Source of the DNA: Clostridia bacterium
GTDB lineage: Bacteria; Bacillota; Clostridia; Christensenellales; CAG-138
Assembly: GCA_017429985.1 (NCBI GenBank)
Contig: JAFRNW010000022.1
Location: forward strand, 1 to 64,000
Reading direction: 5' to 3'
DNA: 64,000 bases
The notes under the pieces are model-generated. The model was not told where the DNA came from. It worked only from the letters and a program-made list of their open reading frames with translations, and ran no database searches. This document shows, one piece after another, positions 40,985 through 49,780 of this stretch (position 1 is the first letter of the stretch; the number at the start of each line of letters is the position of its first letter). The translations under genes were made by a program, and so were the position numbers.

Positions 40985-41791
40985 TCAGAAAGCGAGTGAC
41001 GCCAGCAGGGCATCATCCTGTTTCTCATAGAGGCAAACGGCCCCCATCGTGCCGAGATTGAAGGTCTCGGTCTTTCCGGCAAGATTACCTAAGGAGTCTT
41101 CCCAGGTCATCGTAATCGTACCGTAGTCCTCTTCGGCGGGGAGAATGTGGAAGTCGCCGGTCTCACTGAGTTTATAGGTGCCATTGCCGAACGGGACGAT
41201 ATTCCCGTCAAGGAAGGCATATTCGGCAAAAGTCCCGTCGCTGAAATAGAGCCAGATTACATCCAGTTTGGAGACAACGCCTTCATCATTTACATAACTT
41301 ACTGCGCAGTCATCGGCGAAAATGGCCTCGACTTCTCTGCCGTCCTGCGATCCGAAGATCTGATGGTCCCGGATCGCGTTTAGGTCAAATTCTTCCGTTT
41401 CCAGAAAATCCTCGAGCTTTCTATCGTCCATGGAGTACTTCTTGTTCAAGGTAATTTCGATGATGTCGTCCTTGAGAGCATAGGTTCCGCTGGCGAAGAG
41501 TTCAAATCCGCCCGGAGTCTGGGCATACTGATCGAAAGTATTGTCGGATAGATAGACCAGGATTGCGTCAAGCGCTATTGTCGGCGCGTCACCTTCACCC
41601 GGTGCGTTTTCCGATGCCTCAAGCGGGAAAGCTTCTGCGCCGGCATAAACGGAAACGACCGAAGCGCCGTCCTTGATCATCGGGGGCAACGGGAGCGTTT
41701 CATCTGAACCTTCTTCCGCAAGGGCGGGCACAGCGCCTGCAAGCGTGATGAGCAAAACAAGCGCAAGTAGCATTGCCAGTTTTTTTCTCAT
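40985..41791 (-). CDS. Secreted protein with two related domains
   Basis: A 268-residue exported protein with a signal peptide (cleavage after VPALA). Two similar segments of about 60 residues follow: YLSDNTFDQYAQ...GTYALKDDIIEITL and YFSDGTFAEYAF...GTYKLSETGDFHIL, separated by an acidic linker. Each reads like a beta-sandwich unit with the pattern YxSDxTFxxYA / GTYxL. I do not recognise the family; similar repeats occur in lipocalin-like or avidin-like secreted proteins of gut Clostridia. It is monocistronic with its own terminator. Confidence 0.65.
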   Translation of the reverse strand: MRKKLAMLLALVLLITLAGAVPALAEEGSDETLPLPPMIKDGASVVSVYAGAEAFPLEASENAPGEGDAPTIALDAILVYLSDNTFDQYAQTPGGFELFASGTYALKDDIIEITLNKKYSMDDRKLEDFLETEEFDLNAIRDHQIFGSQDGREVEAIFADDCAVSYVNDEGVVSKLDVIWLYFSDGTFAEYAFLDGNIVPFGNGTYKLSETGDFHILPAEEDYGTITMTWEDSLGNLAGKTETFNLGTMGAVCLYEKQDDALLASLAF

Positions 41792-41918
41792 GAGATTTCC
41801 CTTCTTTCTTCGTATTTATAGCTGGCCGGAGCCTGCTTTTCTTAATGCAAATATATCACAGGGTTTTTTACGATTCAAGAAACGTCCCGTCCGTTCTCGC
41901 GGGGAAATGAATGAACAC

Positions 41919-41965
41919 TTGACGCCTTCGAATCGGCGCAATTCAATTATTATGAACACGTTCAT
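41919..41965 (+). promoter_or_regulatory. Promoter and candidate TetR operator of the hydrolase-TetR operon
   Basis: TTGACG at 41919-41924 has a -10 candidate TTCAAT at 41942-41947 (17 nt). Just downstream lies ATGAAC-AC-GTTCAT (41952-41965), a 6-bp inverted repeat around a 2-nt centre, 12 nt before the ATG of the hydrolase. Its size and position fit an autoregulatory site for the TetR-family protein encoded downstream. Confidence 0.6.
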
Positions 41966-41977
41966 TATGGAGGGCAC

Positions 41978-42748
41978 ATGGGGCGCGAAAACGGACCGAA
42001 GAAGAGAAGGATCTTTTGGATCGTGATTCCGGCCGCGGTGTTTGCGCTGCTTTTATGTGCCAGCCTCATCTATCTGGAAACCTATTATCACGCCGATTCC
42101 GATGCGATCGCGGCATTTTCCGAGGATCTGACCGTGGAAGAACGGACACTTGCGGCCGGAGAAATGGTTTTTGATCCTGGCGGCACGAGGATCGGACTGA
42201 TCTTCTATCCCGGCGGCAAGGTGGAGCATGAAGCCTACGTGCCGCTGATGCGCGCGCTTTCGTCTAAAGGCATTATGTGCGTGCTGTGCAAGATGCCGTT
42301 CCGGCTCGCGGTTTTTGATACCCACGCCGCGGACGCGGTGCGGGAAACGATTCCGGAAATCGGGCACTGGTACATCGGCGGGCATTCGCTCGGCGGGACG
42401 GTCGCTTCGATGGAGGTCAGGGCACATCCCGGCGCGTACGAGGGAATGATCCTGCTCGCGGCGTTTTCAAACGAGGATCTGTCCGGTGAGTCCATCCGTG
42501 TGCTTTCCATCTACGGAAGTGAGGACCGCGTGCTGAACCGCGAACAATATGAGCGGGCGAGATCGAAACTGCCGGACGGTGTGACGGAAGAGATCATTGC
42601 GGGAGGCTGCCACGCCGGATTCGGCATGTACGGCGTGCAGGACGGCGACGGAACGCCAGCAATCACGAGCGGGGAACAGATCTCCGTTACGGCGGAGATC
42701 ATTGCGAACTGGATTGAAAACGGAGGTGCGTATGCCAAAAATCCTTGA
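41978..42748 (+). CDS. Membrane-anchored alpha/beta hydrolase
   Basis: A 256-residue protein with one N-terminal span (~13-31) and an alpha/beta hydrolase domain. Nucleophile elbow G-H-S-L-G-G is present, and the region GIMCVLCKMPFRLAVF resembles alpha/beta hydrolases of the PF12695 type. Candidate acid and histidine are in SIYGSEDRVLN and GGCHAGFGMYG. The active site probably faces outside, because the span is followed by the catalytic domain. It overlaps the TetR gene by 17 nt and shares its operator, so it is likely the TetR-controlled enzyme and may act on the compound that TetR senses. Confidence 0.85.
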   Translation: MGRENGPKKRRIFWIVIPAAVFALLLCASLIYLETYYHADSDAIAAFSEDLTVEERTLAAGEMVFDPGGTRIGLIFYPGGKVEHEAYVPLMRALSSKGIMCVLCKMPFRLAVFDTHAADAVRETIPEIGHWYIGGHSLGGTVASMEVRAHPGAYEGMILLAAFSNEDLSGESIRVLSIYGSEDRVLNREQYERARSKLPDGVTEEIIAGGCHAGFGMYGVQDGDGTPAITSGEQISVTAEIIANWIENGGAYAKNP

Positions 42749-43265
42749 CAGTATACGGGAGGAACTCCTGAAAACGGCGAGAAAACAAACCGCGGAACGC
42801 GGCTATGCCAATACAACGATCCGTTCCGTAGCGGCGGAATGCGGAATCGCGGTCGGCACGGTCTATAACTATTTCTCATCGAAGGATATGCTGATTGCCA
42901 CGTTCGTATCCGAGGACTGGCGCGCGTGTATTGCGCCGATTGCGCAGAATACAGAGGATGATGCGGAAACGCATCTGAGGCGCATCTATGATGCGATCCG
43001 CACGTTTACCGATTCCTATCAGGCGCTGTTTTCGGACAACGACGCCAAGACTGCGTATCACGCCGCCTTTTCCGGGCTGCACGGGCAGCTTCGGGAACAG
43101 ATTGCAGAGCTCGTTCTGCCCGTGTGCGGAGTCGATCCGGAGCGCGCGTTTCTTTCGGAATTCATTGCAGAATCCCTTTTGACATGGACGATGGAAGGGA
43201 AACCGTTTGAAGATATGTATTTGATCTTTAAAAGACTGATCCAAAACGAAAGAGGAGAATGCTGA
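42732..43265 (+). CDS. TetR-family transcriptional regulator
   Basis: A 177-residue regulator. The N-terminal HTH (residues ~8-55) has the TetR signature, with TTIRSVAAECGIAVGTVYNYFSSKD as the recognition helix region. The rest is an all-helical ligand-binding domain. The start at 42732 has a GGAGGTG box inside the hydrolase gene; a 45-codon extension upstream was rejected because it reads through the hydrolase in another frame. It probably represses its own operon through the palindrome at 41952-41965. The ligand is unknown. Its stop abuts that of the convergent selD gene. Confidence 0.9.
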   Translation: MPKILDSIREELLKTARKQTAERGYANTTIRSVAAECGIAVGTVYNYFSSKDMLIATFVSEDWRACIAPIAQNTEDDAETHLRRIYDAIRTFTDSYQALFSDNDAKTAYHAAFSGLHGQLREQIAELVLPVCGVDPERAFLSEFIAESLLTWTMEGKPFEDMYLIFKRLIQNERGEC

Positions 43266-44303
43266 TCAGGTGAGGAAGATCCGTTTGCCTCCTCTGTATG
43301 CGCGGACCGTGCCCCAGCGCTGCGCAGAAGGGACGGCGGGCTTCAGCTCGTTCAGCAGCGCGTCGGCATCCGCCGGATCCACAGCGATGGCGAGTCCTCC
43401 GGATGTCTGGGGATCATAAAGAAGGTCCTGAACTGCCAGTTCGACGCTGCCGGGATCAACAGAGCTTTCCGCAAAAGTGCGGTTGCGGTACATGCCCTCC
43501 GGCAGGAGTCCCATGCGTGCGAACTCAAGGGAAGCAGGAATAAAATCGAAGCAGTTCACATCAAGGTGAATTTCCGTATCGCTGCCCTGGGCCATTTCAA
43601 GCAGATGGCCGAAAACACCGAACCCGGTAATATCCGTACATGCATGAACGTTATACTTTACCATGATGTCCCTGGCGTATTTGTTTAGGGTCGTCATGAG
43701 TTTCAGCGCCAGTGACAGGGTATCCTCATCCAGAATACCGCCTTTCATCGCTGCAGTAAGAACACCGATCCCGATCGGCTTGGTGGCAAGAAGGACGTCC
43801 CCTTCTTTTGCACCGCTGTTCGTCAGCATTTTATCCGGATGCACGAATCCGGTGACAGCCAGCCCGTATTTCGGCTCGTCGTCCAGAATGGAATGCCCGC
43901 CGGTAATCAGGGCGCCGGCTTCATAGACTTTATCATATCCGCCGCGGAGAAGGTCGTGGACGGCCTCCTTGGACATGGAACTCGGAACCGCCATAATGTT
44001 CAGCGCGAGTTTCGGTTCGCCTCCCATTGCGTAGACATCCGATAACGCGTTCGTTGCGGCAATCGCGCCGAAGGTGTAGGGATCATCCGCTACAGGAGGG
44101 AAAAAGTCCACGGTTTGAACGAGAGCAAGATCGTCGGAAAGCTTATAGACGGAAGCGTCATCGCTTCGGTCAAACCCGACAAGAAGATTCGGATCGTGAT
44201 GCACCTTGATCCCGTCAAGGAGCTGCGCAAGAACCCCCGCTCCGACCTTTGCCCCGCATCCGGCACATTTCGCAAGCTTTGTCAGTTTGATTTCGTTTTC
44301 CAT
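43266..44303 (-). CDS. selD: Selenide, water dikinase
   Basis: A 345-residue enzyme that makes selenophosphate from selenide and ATP, the donor for selenocysteine, selenouridine and labile selenium cofactors. The N-terminal active-site loop is C-A-G-C-G-A-K (Cys16, Lys19), followed by the ATP-binding GFDRSDDASVY and the PurM-like fold (VDFFPPVADDPYTFG, ITGGHSILDDEP, PQTSGGL). Cys16 takes the catalytic Cys/Sec position, so the enzyme itself does not need Sec. It stands alone: no selA, selB or Sec tRNA was found in the window. Confidence 0.95.
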   Translation of the reverse strand: MENEIKLTKLAKCAGCGAKVGAGVLAQLLDGIKVHHDPNLLVGFDRSDDASVYKLSDDLALVQTVDFFPPVADDPYTFGAIAATNALSDVYAMGGEPKLALNIMAVPSSMSKEAVHDLLRGGYDKVYEAGALITGGHSILDDEPKYGLAVTGFVHPDKMLTNSGAKEGDVLLATKPIGIGVLTAAMKGGILDEDTLSLALKLMTTLNKYARDIMVKYNVHACTDITGFGVFGHLLEMAQGSDTEIHLDVNCFDFIPASLEFARMGLLPEGMYRNRTFAESSVDPGSVELAVQDLLYDPQTSGGLAIAVDPADADALLNELKPAVPSAQRWGTVRAYRGGKRIFLT

Positions 44304-44379
44304 AGGAACCCTCCCGCATCGTTATCTCAGTCAAGAATAACGAACGGCACTTTGTTTGTCAAGGAAGCGGCGGCCGTTC

Positions 44380-44408
44380 TTGTGCCCGAAAGGCAATGGC
44401 GGTAAAAT
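44380..44408 (+). promoter_or_regulatory. Promoter of the aldo/keto reductase gene
   Basis: TTGTGC (44380-44385) and TAAAAT (44403-44408) with a 17-nt spacer, about 25 nt upstream of the start codon. Confidence 0.65.
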
Positions 44409-44432
44409 GGATAAAACGGGGGAGGTGCGGGG

Positions 44433-45626
44433 ATGCGCTACATTGAATTCTGCGGGGATAAACTCTCGAGACTGGGATTCGGGACCATGCGGCTGCCGGT
44501 TCGCGGGGACCGTTCCATAGATGAAGAGAAAACAGCCGAAATGATCCGGTATGCCATGGCGCACGGCGTGAATTACTTCGATACCGCATATCCCTATCAT
44601 GACGGAAAATCGGAGCTGGTCACGGGAAAGGTGCTTCGCGAGTTTCCAAGGGACAGTTTCTATCTGGCGGATAAATACCCAGGGCATCAGATCGCGGATT
44701 CGTACGATCCGGAACAGGTTTTTGAAGATCAGCTTCGGAAATGCGGCGTGGAGTATTTTGATTACTATCTGCTTCATAATGTGTGCGAACTGTCCATGCC
44801 TGCATATACGGACGCGAGATGGGAGATCATTCCGTATTTCCTGGAGCAGAAACGGCGGGGAAGAATCCGGCATTTCGGCTTTTCAAGCCACGCAAGGCCG
44901 GAAACGCTGGAGCAGTTTCTCGAACAATACGGAAAAGACATGGAATTCTGCCAGATACAGCTGAATTATCTGGACTGGACGCTTCAGAATGCGGAGGAGA
45001 AAGTCAGGATCCTGAACCGGTACGGCATTCCGATCTGGGTCATGGAACCCGTCAGGGGAGGAAAACTGGCGGAATTCCCGGAAGAAATGAGGCAGGGGTT
45101 CCGGAATCTCCGTGCGGATGAATCAGATGCCGCATGGGCGTTTCGCTTTCTGCAGGGAATAGAGGGCGTGCATGTGACACTCAGCGGAATGTCGAATCTG
45201 CAGCAGCTGCAGGAGAACGTCCGGATCTTCGAAGAGGAAAAACCGCTTTCCGAAGAAGAGCGCGATACGCTGCTGAAGTATGCGGAACGGCTGAAACGGG
45301 GGGTTCCCTGCACGGCGTGCCGCTACTGCTGTGACGGGTGTCCCTCGGAGCTGGACATCCCCATGCTGATGCATGCGTACAATGAAACCCAGACCGGGGG
45401 AGGATTCACCGTCTCCATGCAGCTGGATGCGCTTCCGGAGGACAAGCTTCCGACGGCGTGCATCGGATGCGGATCCTGCGAAAGCGTTTGCCCGCAGGGG
45501 ATCCGGATTCCGGAGATCATGCAGAAACTCGCTGAAGTCCGGAAGACTCTGCCGAGCTGGATAGAGATTTCCCGTCAGCGCGAGGAAGCAGCCAGGAAAG
45601 CAAAGCAGCGCAAGGCCGATGCCTGA
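44433..45626 (+). CDS. Aldo/keto reductase with C-terminal 2x(4Fe-4S) domain
   Basis: A 397-residue protein with an N-terminal AKR barrel (~1-280), whose catalytic tetrad can be seen in NYFDTAYPYH (Asp, Tyr), LADKYPG (Lys) and YLLHNV (His). A C-terminal ferredoxin-like region has two clusters of cysteines (CTACRYCCDGCP and CIGCGSCESVCP). This is the common anaerobic AKR-ferredoxin architecture, in which NAD(P)H and Fe-S electrons are linked. Substrate unknown. It is followed by cobS and cobC in the same direction (52 and 84 nt gaps), possibly one operon. Confidence 0.9.
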   Translation: MRYIEFCGDKLSRLGFGTMRLPVRGDRSIDEEKTAEMIRYAMAHGVNYFDTAYPYHDGKSELVTGKVLREFPRDSFYLADKYPGHQIADSYDPEQVFEDQLRKCGVEYFDYYLLHNVCELSMPAYTDARWEIIPYFLEQKRRGRIRHFGFSSHARPETLEQFLEQYGKDMEFCQIQLNYLDWTLQNAEEKVRILNRYGIPIWVMEPVRGGKLAEFPEEMRQGFRNLRADESDAAWAFRFLQGIEGVHVTLSGMSNLQQLQENVRIFEEEKPLSEEERDTLLKYAERLKRGVPCTACRYCCDGCPSELDIPMLMHAYNETQTGGGFTVSMQLDALPEDKLPTACIGCGSCESVCPQGIRIPEIMQKLAEVRKTLPSWIEISRQREEAARKAKQRKADA

Positions 45627-45678
45627 ATCAGAATACCGAATCGGAACAATGACCGCTTCCTGAGAGAGGGGATCCGTT

Positions 45679-46449
45679 ATGACATTTTTCAGATCGCTGA
45701 TCATGGCGTTTTCCATGTATTCCAGTATTCCCATGCCGAATACCGAATGGAATGAAAAAAACATGCGGTATATCCTGGCGGCGTTTCCTGCCGTCGGGTG
45801 TTTTCTTTCTTTGGCTTTGTCCGCCTGGTGTCTGATCGCCAAGACGCTTCAGTTCGGAGGAGGCGTTTTTTCCGCCGGAAGCATTGTGCTGACCGTGATC
45901 ATCACGGGCGGTATCCATCTGGACGGCTTCTGCGATACTGCGGATGCGCTTGGCAGCCATGCTTCCCCCGAAAGGAAAAGAGAGATACTGAAAGACTCGC
46001 ATGCCGGCGCGTTCGCCGTGATCGGAGCCGTATCCCTGATAGTCTGCGCATACGCCCTGCTTGCCGAAACGTATTCGGGATCCGTGTTTCCGGCACAGCT
46101 GGCCGTGATCCCCGTTCTGGGGCGGGCTGTCAGCGGAACCGCAGGCCTGCTGTTTCCCGCATATCGGGAAGGCACGCTCCATTCCTTTTCGGAATCATCC
46201 GAGAAGAGGACATCCCTTTTAATCCTCGGCGCATGGATCGTTTTCTGCGGCGGTATTCTGATCGTGCTGAACTCCCTGAGAGGCATATGCATGCTGGCTG
46301 CCGCAGGGGCGTGCATGGCGGCTGTTTACCGGGTCTCCCTGAAGCAGTTCAAGGGAATGAACGGAGATCTCGCGGGATTTCTTCTGTGCATTACGGAGAC
46401 CTCCATGCTTTTTGCGTATCTGATCGCGGAGAAGATCGCTATGCTGTAA
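45679..46449 (+). CDS. cobS: Adenosylcobinamide-GDP ribazoletransferase
   Basis: A 256-residue integral membrane enzyme that joins adenosylcobinamide-GDP and alpha-ribazole phosphate in the last step of cobalamin synthesis. It has about seven spans, and the CobS signature GGIHLDGFCDTADALG, in which the acidic residues bind metal and substrate, is followed by KDSHAGAFAV. It begins 52 nt after the AKR gene and is followed by the phosphatase gene cobC. Confidence 0.95.
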   Translation: MTFFRSLIMAFSMYSSIPMPNTEWNEKNMRYILAAFPAVGCFLSLALSAWCLIAKTLQFGGGVFSAGSIVLTVIITGGIHLDGFCDTADALGSHASPERKREILKDSHAGAFAVIGAVSLIVCAYALLAETYSGSVFPAQLAVIPVLGRAVSGTAGLLFPAYREGTLHSFSESSEKRTSLLILGAWIVFCGGILIVLNSLRGICMLAAAGACMAAVYRVSLKQFKGMNGDLAGFLLCITETSMLFAYLIAEKIAML

Positions 46450-46533
46450 AAGGCGGATTTGCCGGGGTTCTGTTTTCTGAGCGGAGCGCCCTTACGGAGG
46501 ATCCGGCGGACTGTCTGATTTCAGAGGATACAT

Positions 46534-47163
46534 ATGGAACTGATCATGATTCGGCACGGCAAAACAGCTGGGAACATCAGAAAGGCATATATCGGAAGCA
46601 CGGACGAACCGCTGTGCGAGGAAGGCATTCTGGAACTCCGGAACGCGATTCCCGACAGAACGGTCAGGCATGTGTTCGTTACCGATCTGAAAAGAACACA
46701 GCAGACGGCTGCATTCCTGTTTCCCTGCGCCGAGCAGGAAGTGCTGGCCGATCTTCGCGAGATGGATTTCGGCGTTTTTGAGAACAGAACCGCGGAAGAA
46801 ATGCGGGATGACGCCGAATATACAAACTGGGTGGATACGGGGTGCCTGGCACCGTGCAGAGAAGGGGAGAGCATGGATTCTTTCTCGGACCGGGTCAGGA
46901 ACGGCCTGATCTCACTCGTGAAAAGGCTGGGGCAGGATGCCGATCAGGCCGTAATCGTAACGCACGGGGGCGTCATCATGGCGCTGATGTCTGCTTTTGA
47001 CGAGAACGGCGGCGAATTCTATTCCTACTGGGTCCGGAACCTGGACGGATACCGGGTGAACGTGTCGTTTGACGACAGGGGCGGACTGGTTTTCCGGGAC
47101 AGCCGGATCATCCGCATGGGAAACGGGGATCCGGATACGGGGGAGCCGGCACCGCTGCCGTGA
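46534..47163 (+). CDS. cobC: Histidine-phosphatase family protein, probable alpha-ribazole phosphatase
   Basis: A 209-residue phosphatase of the phosphoglycerate-mutase type. The catalytic RHG motif (IRHGKTAGN) is followed by VFVTDLKRTQQTA, a Glu region (LREMDFGVFENRT) and the second catalytic His (VTHGGVIMAL). The adjacent cobS supports the CobC assignment: removal of the 5'-phosphate of alpha-ribazole or adenosylcobalamin phosphate. Its stop lies 1 nt from that of the convergent MoaE-like gene. Confidence 0.85.
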   Translation: MELIMIRHGKTAGNIRKAYIGSTDEPLCEEGILELRNAIPDRTVRHVFVTDLKRTQQTAAFLFPCAEQEVLADLREMDFGVFENRTAEEMRDDAEYTNWVDTGCLAPCREGESMDSFSDRVRNGLISLVKRLGQDADQAVIVTHGGVIMALMSAFDENGGEFYSYWVRNLDGYRVNVSFDDRGGLVFRDSRIIRMGNGDPDTGEPAPLP

Positions 47164-47164
47164 A

Positions 47165-47566
47165 TCAGAACAGTTCCTTTTCCTGAATGCATTCGGATTT
47201 AATTCTTCCGACCATGTACTCAAGGGCGCCGATCACATGCGGCCGGATATCTCCGCCGATCAGAACATACATGAGATCGTCACCCACATGCAGCGATCCT
47301 TCATTGATCCAGACTTTCACGACCTGAACGCCGGCCATGGCGCAGGTCGCTCTCTTTATTTCTTCCAGCTTCTCACGATCGTAACTGACCTCCATCCCGG
47401 CTACGGGCTTATCGTCGGTCTGCCCGAAACGTGCAGCGGCTTTTGAAGTGACCCTTACGACACCGTTATGAAGCAGATACATGCCCACGTTCTGCGCGGA
47501 GGCGTCCGATTTAGCGGAAGCAAGCCATTCGCTTGCGGAAGGGGGATTCTGATGCATGTTTTCCAT
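47165..47566 (-). CDS. MoaE-like molybdopterin synthase large subunit
   Basis: A 133-residue protein resembling MoaE, which with MoaD makes molybdopterin. The segment KVWINEGSLHVGDDLMYVLIGG and then HVIGALEYMVGRIKSECIQEKELF follow the MoaE pattern (HRxGxLxVGD...R...CxxxIDxIKxxxPIWKxE). The final Lys of the active site (K-E) is kept. The first 50 residues are longer and more divergent than in E. coli MoaE. No MoaD or other molybdenum gene is nearby. It is last in a minus-strand series with galM, MATE and UPF0489 genes. Confidence 0.75.
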   Translation of the reverse strand: MENMHQNPPSASEWLASAKSDASAQNVGMYLLHNGVVRVTSKAAARFGQTDDKPVAGMEVSYDREKLEEIKRATCAMAGVQVVKVWINEGSLHVGDDLMYVLIGGDIRPHVIGALEYMVGRIKSECIQEKELF

Positions 47567-47665
47567 GTTGTATCTCCGTTTCTGTACTGAGGCAGATCAT
47601 TGCTGCCTTTATTAAACATATCTTTCACGCCGGGATGTTGCAAGCAAAATCCGTGCGGGGACGGA

Positions 47666-48376
47666 TCAGGAACACATATATTCGGAGATGAGGGGGATCA
47701 GAGCATCGGCTTCCTCCGGGGCATATCTTGGGGAAACGGCAAGCGTAACAAAGTCGAACGTCCCCGACGTGCGGTAGTTTTCAGGATCGTCATACACGAG
47801 GAAGGGGATTTCCGGCTCGGGTCCGTTTGCCGCTTCCATCAGATCCGATGCAAAAGATCGGAGCCGGATCCGGTCCGACCTGCCGGGCACCAGGATCTGC
47901 GGGGGAATATCCGCCCTTGATTTTGGGTTTCGAACGTTTTCCAGGAGGGAGATCCACCGGAAAGACAGCGCGAAAAGCAGGTAGTTCGCTTCATCCAGCT
48001 GACGGAGGCGGTAATATTTCTCAAGATCGGGGCGAACGTCGACCCGCTGGGGAAGAACGCCGTTCAGGACGTATCCCGGACCGGGATAGCCGATGCCGAG
48101 GTCGCTGTGCGCATCGATATGCGTAACCTGGAAGGGAACGGTCAGTTCCCCGGACCGGATCCGGTCCATCCAGAAAGAAAGCGCGCGGTCGTGTGTTTCG
48201 AAGACTGCGCCGCGGAGCTTATGCGATTTTTCCAGACCGCAGTTGTATTCGAGAAAGGAACGGACCCTCGCTTCCGGCCAGGGTTCATGCCCGGGCAGTT
48301 CAGGCCTTGTCCCGGGTTCCGAAAGCGGACAGCAGTCATTCAGAAAAAAATCAAGATCAATGTCCAGTAAGCGCAT
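47666..48376 (-). CDS. UPF0489 family protein
   Basis: A 236-residue protein of the UPF0489/C5orf22 family. It has the family's acidic motif D-L-D-F-F at the N-terminus (LLDIDLDFFLND) and H-I-D-A-H-S-D in the middle, an arginase-like metal-binding set, and later VYDDPENYRTSGTFDFVTLAVSPRYAPEE. The fold suggests a metallohydrolase, but no reaction is known to me. It begins 8 nt after the MATE transporter's stop, so the two are co-transcribed. Confidence 0.8.
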   Translation of the reverse strand: MRLLDIDLDFFLNDCCPLSEPGTRPELPGHEPWPEARVRSFLEYNCGLEKSHKLRGAVFETHDRALSFWMDRIRSGELTVPFQVTHIDAHSDLGIGYPGPGYVLNGVLPQRVDVRPDLEKYYRLRQLDEANYLLFALSFRWISLLENVRNPKSRADIPPQILVPGRSDRIRLRSFASDLMEAANGPEPEIPFLVYDDPENYRTSGTFDFVTLAVSPRYAPEEADALIPLISEYMCS

Positions 48377-48384
48377 GTTTGTTC

Positions 48385-49758
48385 CTAAACCGGATCGGTT
48401 TTATGCTGCTCCAGACGGATGCATCTGGACAGCCAGTCGCTCCTGTGATAATAAAACAGGAACGCGGCGGCGGTCAGCGCCCAGGAGATCGGATAACAGA
48501 TGCTGATCATCATGATGTCGTAGCGCAGCGGGACCGCAACGGCGCACCAGATCAGACGGAATCCGCAGATACCGATCAGTGAGATGATCATCGGACGGAT
48601 GGAGTCGCCGGCTCCGCGCAGGGCATTGGCGAGGATCTCGATAAAGGTCCAGATCGTGTAATAAGGGATAAAGTATCCGATGATCTCGACTGCAAGATCG
48701 ATTACCTGCGCATCCGAAGTAAAAATCCTCAGGCCGAATCTTCCAAATACAAGCAGAAGGGTGCTCAGCACCGCGGATGATGCGAGCGCGATGTACAGAC
48801 AGGTCCGGATCGACTGACGCATGCGGTCATATTTTTTGGCGCCGAACGCCTGACCGACAAAGGCCGAGATGGTAATGCCGAAGGAATTGCTTACCGACCA
48901 GAAGACCCCGTCCCATTTCCCGGTGGCGGTCCAGGCGGCGACCATGGAACTTCCGAGACCGTTTACCTGGATCTGAATAATCAGGTTGGAAACGGAATAA
49001 AGGACACTTTCAATTCCGGCAGGGACGCCGATGTAAAGCACTCTGCTCAGAACGTATCGGTGCAGCCGGATTTTGCTGAAGCGGAGCTGATACGCTTCGG
49101 GAGCGGAATACAGGCTCCAGATGACCAGACATGCGCTGACGGTCAGGGATATGACGGTTGCCCATGCGACGCCGAGAACACCGAGGTGGAGAAGCGCGAC
49201 AAAAATGATATCAAGGACGATGTTCAGCACGCAGCAGACGATCAGGAAATAGAGAGGTCTCTTCGAGTCTCCGACGGCGCGGAGGATCCCGGACCCGATA
49301 TTGAACAGCATGAGAGGAATGATGCCGATGAAAAAGGTTCGCAGGTAGGAAGCGGAATCCGCGAGGATGTCCTCCGGCGTTCTTACCACGCGGAGCATCC
49401 ACGGAGAAAGGAAGTATCCGAAAACAGAGAGAACGGCGCCGGTTATCAGACAGAATGCGACAGCGGTATGAACGGTATCGGAAAGCGCTTTCCTGTCACC
49501 AGCACCGAAATAATGGGAAATGATCACCATCGCTCCTGACGCAAGACCGACAAAGAAGCCGATCAGCAGATTCAGGATCTGCGAAGGACTGCCGCCAACT
49601 GCCGCGAGAGCGTGCGCTCCGACGAAATTGCCGACGATAATGGCATCGATCGTATTATAAAGCTGCTGAAACAGGGTCCCGAGCAGAATCGGGAAAAAGA
49701 ATTTCAGCAACTGCTTCCAAATGACGCCCTCTGTTAAGTTGGTACCTCGGTTCTCCAT
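48385..49758 (-). CDS. MATE-family efflux transporter
   Basis: A 457-residue protein with 12 spans and the NorM/DinF-type pattern: LTEGVIWKQLLKFFFPILLGTLFQQLYNTIDAIIVG at the start and GQAFGAKKYDRMRQSIRTC between the two halves. It exports drugs or metabolites in exchange for Na+ or H+. It lies 22 nt after galM and 8 nt before UPF0489 in the same direction. Confidence 0.93.
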   Translation of the reverse strand: MENRGTNLTEGVIWKQLLKFFFPILLGTLFQQLYNTIDAIIVGNFVGAHALAAVGGSPSQILNLLIGFFVGLASGAMVIISHYFGAGDRKALSDTVHTAVAFCLITGAVLSVFGYFLSPWMLRVVRTPEDILADSASYLRTFFIGIIPLMLFNIGSGILRAVGDSKRPLYFLIVCCVLNIVLDIIFVALLHLGVLGVAWATVISLTVSACLVIWSLYSAPEAYQLRFSKIRLHRYVLSRVLYIGVPAGIESVLYSVSNLIIQIQVNGLGSSMVAAWTATGKWDGVFWSVSNSFGITISAFVGQAFGAKKYDRMRQSIRTCLYIALASSAVLSTLLLVFGRFGLRIFTSDAQVIDLAVEIIGYFIPYYTIWTFIEILANALRGAGDSIRPMIISLIGICGFRLIWCAVAVPLRYDIMMISICYPISWALTAAAFLFYYHRSDWLSRCIRLEQHKTDPV

Positions 49759-49780
49759 TTCAGAAAACTATACTACAGTA

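Noticed and set aside
43266..44303. Selenocysteine in SelD
   Set aside because: The catalytic position is a Cys codon (C16) and there is no in-frame TGA inside the gene.
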